A DNA stretch of 64,000 nucleotides from Eumeta japonica (Eukaryota; Arthropoda; Insecta; Lepidoptera; Psychidae): NCBI GenBank assembly GCA_005406025.1, contig BGZK01000080.1, positions 248,001 to 312,000 on the forward strand. The letters run 5' to 3'. Of the stretch, positions 59,641 to 64,000 are shown piece after piece. The first letter of the stretch is position 1; the number at the start of each line of letters is the position of its first letter. The notes beneath the pieces are model-generated. The model was not told where the DNA came from, ran no database searches, and saw only the letters and a program-made list of their open reading frames with translations. Position numbers and translations under genes: made by a program.

Positions 59641-62600
59641 TTTCAATAATAAACTTTTTTTTAATACAATTCGATTTTTGTGACTTATTCTGCCGGTTAA
59701 GTACAAACGCAAAGATCCTTTTTAGCTAAAAATTAAGATGAATTAATATCGATACATTATCGTAGCAATTGAAAATAAAGCGAATGTTGCTTATGAAAAT
59801 GCACATAATAATAAGGAATTATACTTGTGTAAAGTAAATAAAAAACACAATACAAAATATCAGTTTTCAAAAATGAATGTAATAAAAATATATTTATTAC
59901 AACTTTATGTTTACAACACGTGCTAATCACTCAATTTTATTGTATGTACTGAACGACCAACCGAATCACACACTACCCGCATACGCATTGGGCTGTACAA
60001 TAGACGGGAGTAGCATATTTGTCTGGCGCACCGTTAGAATTCTAGACAATGCTGACTTCAGGGTGTGTTGACTCGGCGCGCGGAACTACCGTCACATGCT
60101 GAAAAATTACACTCTAATTTTTTTTCTGACCCCCCAAACGAAGTATGATTTCAAAAAAAATAATATATATACACATACACACACATCTAAAAACTAGACA
60201 ATTCCATTTGACTCCCTTTCCAAGAGATCTCAAATTAAAATTAATGAAGACACCTACAAGGTCACAGAAATACCTATCCGCTCGTATCGGTCACGAACCA
60301 CCGTCAAGTTCACTCGCGAACACAAATCTTCTATGACATCAAAACGATCGCGTCTCATGAGCACGTACGCAATACACGTTATCTGCGTGACAATTTTATT
60401 GTTATTGGCAGTGCATTGACTGGCCGAAGGTCACGCCGCCGACTTATCTCGCTGTTGAAACTCGTAATGTTTACGACGACGCCGGGAAAATAATAAGCGC
60501 TATTCGGTCGGCCACGAAAAAGATCCAGTTCATACCGTAACTGACCTCACGGCCGTGACTGCGCCCGCGTGAACCTGGGAGCGCATTGCGCGGATTCTTC
60601 GCCCGATGTGTGTTTGGCTCAATAGCTTTCTTGATGGTTGTTAGGCACACACTGACAAGACTTACGTGATGGCTTAGACCGCGTAGAAACATAACCAAAT
60701 AACATTCTTTTGCAGTTTTTTTGGCATTAAGTTTATATTAAACAAAAGTCAGATTAATGTTGTAAACAAAGCAGATAATTGTCTCACGGTTCGCTCGGTA
60801 GATAGTAGTAGGCGATAGCACTTTTTGCTGGTATATCGTTTGCAATATCATAAGTTAACATCAAAAACATCCGTTTATGAGGAGTGTTATCGAAATCCGA
60901 CCGTTGGATTTCGACGTCACCTCTTACTACAAAAAGTTTCTACTGCCATTATAATACACATGGTATACCATACAGTGTCCCGAAGTGACTCAGACTCGCA
61001 CACGCCCACGCAGCGCGTCTTAATTGATAGCGCCGAGCCGACCAGCCGGTGACGCGCCCCCCGTGCGTTCGTTACTAAAAGTCCGTTGCCTTTTTTGCGA
61101 ATTCGCAAACGGGACGGACGACGCGATTCGAGATCCCGTAGTGACCGAGGTGCACAGCCGTTAGCGACGAAACCGAATTCTGTAAAAACCATTCTAATGA
61201 ATGATATACAGAGTCGAATTGAAGAAAAGTTTCGAACGCCTATAATTTTTTTGTAACCATTTATCATACTTAAAAATTAATTATAAGAATAATAAATGTT
61301 GATTCGTTACATAATAAGTCCATGTAAAATTCAATAAATGGAAAGGTATATAAATGTTTCATTATATAAAGTCCATATAACATAAGAAGTTCGACAGAAG
61401 CCTTCAATACCTATTTCTTGTTTGTATAGTCTATGTATTGAATACGGCCATTTTAATGACGGTACTCTAAATGTTAATCTCTGATTCGATCTTACAAACA
61501 CGTTTTCAAATAAGCTCACAGTGTTCCATAATAGACGTATAAGAGATTAATGTAGTCGATTGAAATGAAAATCCAGACAGGCGAAACCGAAACAAAAGTT
61601 TTTAACAAATCCACACAGAGCAGGTCCGGGAACTTTTTTAGTATTCTTATGGAAAACATCTACATGTAATATATCAGGCAGGTGGGAGTTACATTAAACT
61701 TTAGTATATATATAAATATATCAAAATAAAAAAAAATAGAAAAAAAAACTCACCAAAGTAAACCGAATCCTATCATTAAATCCAGATTATTATCTATTCT
61801 ATTAATTAAAAAAAGTCGAAAAGAAACACAGACTCACGACCATACAAACACATATATCGATTAAGGTCTATGGGCACGCGAATCAAACTACAAATTATGA
61901 TACAGACTCAAACACACTGACTAGAATCAATCGAGCGCACGAACACAACCGTCCTCGGCAACGGTCCAATCATCACTGACTAGGGGAAGGGACAACAGTT
62001 TCGAAAAAAAAAAAAGAATTGCAGGCAAAGCACCCAGCCCATGCGTTACGCTCGAGATGACTACAACAAAAAACTGAACCCTAATAATTATTATGGTTCG
62101 GATCGAACATTCTCAAACTTTTATTTTATGGTACATCGATTAAACTACGAGGAAGAGTCGGTGATATTTATTTTGTTATATTCACAAGTAGCCTAAGGAA
62201 GATTTCATATCAATGATATACTCGTTTTTTTATTTCTTAAAAATATTTGAGTTTTTTGTTCTTATCACGAATAAAAGTACTCTGGTTCTTGTTAATATGA
62301 AGTCTGAATCTCAGAGTAATCGACAAATTAGAATTTATTGCCGTTCTAAAAATGCAACACTTAACATTCAGACCCGATCCCTCCTCGCCCCGAGCGTTCG
62401 CTCGAACAAAACACTTCTCGATAAAACTGTGACCTTGCCCGTACGTGCCACATTACACAAGTTCAAATACCTTTGAATTATTAATCCGTTTAGCGAAGGC
62501 TTTGGCGCTGCGCACACGGGACTGAACGCCGGCGGACTCTTCAATTTATAATTATTTTTAAAGCGCGCCTTACGGAACCGTACTCATTACTGTTGATTGA

Positions 62601-63421
62601 GAAATCAAGTTTTATAATTTTAATTATAATCCACAATGAATCACTACGGAAAAAGTGAGTTTTTATTTCTTATAGAATTTATATATAAACAGTGAATATC
62701 TTTGTAGTATATTATATACAAAGGTTATAATTGCTTTTGATGCGATACTTATTGCGATTACTAAAATGGTATACGAGGAATTGAAGTAGGTATTTGAATA
62801 TGATATATGTGAGGATAAAATAATTTTAGGCAATTAATTTTTTTTTAAACTATAAAATTTTTAAGTAGAATAACAATTAACCTTTTACAAAAAAAAAAAA
62901 TTGTCCGAATTAGTAAATAAAATGTACTCATTCAATAAAAAAGAGAGTGTACTGAATATTAAAATCAAGTAAACGTAAGGTTATCTTCACCAATGAAAAA
63001 AAAAAACAGTTTGAGAGCCGGCCCCCAACGGCCGCCGTACAAGTTTCGCAGCTGTCGTCCTGCCAACGACGTACCGCGCGCACACATGTGCAAGTCACGT
63101 GTCCTCACGCACACACGCTGAGTCTTTTTTCAACCCTCCCCCACCTCACCCTTCGCAGATGGAACTACACATAATCGCATTTTCGATTCGACAATGACAA
63201 ATCGATCAGCGCTCGTTTCGGCATACGAACGCATATGTGTTCGTATTGCACCAAATGCGAATGTGAAATATCGAACGATTAGGTTATAGACATTGCTAAT
63301 CATGATTAAATTTATATTGCAATCACGTATATACGTTACAAGACAGTTTATCAAACCGGCTTATCATAAAATTGTTGCACGTTAAAAAAGTGGAGACGGC
63401 AAAGGATAATTGATTAAAAAA
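59641..63421. other. Long non-coding stretch
   Basis: GC-rich patches lie at about 60430-60610, 61015-61150, 62490-62590 and 63015-63125. There are poly-A runs near 62007 and 62890. No gene or named repeat recognised. Open frames of 60-116 codons lie on both strands without domains. Confidence 0.5.
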
Positions 63422-63890
63422 ATTTGGTTGCCTGTAAAGTCGGTATACGGGCGAAAGTTTTACGTGACAACGACTTTGAATGGTAAAATCATTTTAATGT
63501 GAATATTCATTCGTATAGTAGGAAGAAGGATGAAATAATAGTAACAATTTAAAACATTTATTTATACAAAGAATTATATTTAAAACATTAATTTATACAA
63601 AGAATCTCGCACTGAATTTCATATTAACAAAATTTTATTTTTACCTTTACACATACATACGTATTTATATACAAATATACATACAATAACTTGCAATACA
63701 TTTGCAAGCTATGCACTAATTCTCTAGTGCTGCGCGCGCGGCAGACCGATCATAGTTGAGTGGGAGAGAGAGACGCAAGGCATTCGGCGGGCCTCTCTCT
63801 CGTTCGGTGACTCATCGTTACGTTACCGAGCGTTACACTTTTTCAAAGTGACTCCCAGCCGCAACCTAATTTAAGACGTTGTCACGTCAA
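63422..63890 (+). mobile_element. 468-bp non-coding element, copy F
   Basis: Same orientation as A-C. It shares CTTTTTCAAAGTG with C and E and has one extra GA in the GGGAGAGAGA run. The left flank is a run of A and the right flank begins AAAGGATCAG. Confidence 0.9.
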
Positions 63891-64000
63891 AAAGGATCAG
63901 TGGTATAATATACATTATTTTATGGCAAATAACTCACGAAAATGACGTCGATAGAAACTTCAATCACTTCTCACATCAGCCCCATTAACACGAGAATCAT
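63891..64000. other. Short non-coding end of the window
   Basis: Nothing recognised. Confidence 0.5.

Noticed and set aside
1..64000. CRISPR array, bacterial operon, origin or riboswitch
   Set aside because: No regularly spaced short repeats or dense coding were seen, and the repeats present are eukaryotic transposons.
1..64000. Telomeric TTAGG arrays or satellite DNA
   Set aside because: I saw no runs of TTAGG/CCTAA and no long tandem arrays.

Overview
The window reads as gene-poor nuclear DNA of an insect, most probably a moth or butterfly (Lepidoptera). I base this on a tRNA-derived SINE and LINE 3' tails that resemble those common in lepidopteran genomes, on several decayed mariner transposons, and on an AT-rich background broken by short CpG-rich blocks. 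I found no host protein-coding gene that I can defend: no open frame has a recognisable domain, and the longest ones are about the length expected by chance in 64 kb. The stretch is probably intergenic or part of a very large intron. Lepidoptera is an inference from repeat types remembered without a database search.

The best-supported content is mobile DNA. (1) Six almost identical copies of a roughly 468-bp non-coding element lie at 14198-14665 (+), 16836-17303 (+), 31686-32153 (+), 43486-43953 (-), 59175-59640 (-) and 63422-63890 (+). A shortened, diverged relative at 23706-23978 keeps the same two ends. (2) Four decayed mariner transposons lie at about 9560-10300 (+), 15626-17359 (-), 27157-27606 (+) and 37455-38350 (+). 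The second still has both terminal repeats and the remains of a whole transposase, and one of the 468-bp elements sits inside it, which gives a clear order of insertion. (3) A 150-bp TA-flanked element with 27-bp terminal inverted repeats lies at 39648-39797. (4) LINE 3' ends lie at 30948-31585 and 15061-15200, a further LINE/SINE-type tail at 9081-9163, and a SINE at 9218-9489.

Between the repeats the window alternates between AT-rich DNA and GC-rich blocks of 100-350 bp, for example near 2030-2300, 3110-3440, 4780-5000, 7650-7960, 17400-17575, 17985-18180, 21640-21890, 22740-22930, 23280-23560, 26500-26700, 27735-27990, 32385-32530, 33655-33870, 54690-54930 and 57600-57870. These carry CpG, palindromes and occasional CRE-like sites. 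They could be regulatory DNA of a neighbouring gene, but the sequence alone does not show it. Smaller structures include hairpins (6359-6398, 6457-6505, 42080-42110), a 32-bp alternating purine-pyrimidine tract (41585-41616), a 24-bp tandem repeat (46347-46402) and a decayed triplicated repeat (18550-18960).

Nothing here forms an operon or pathway. The story is of successive transposon waves: old LINE and mariner copies now full of stops and frameshifts, then a recent burst of the 468-bp element.
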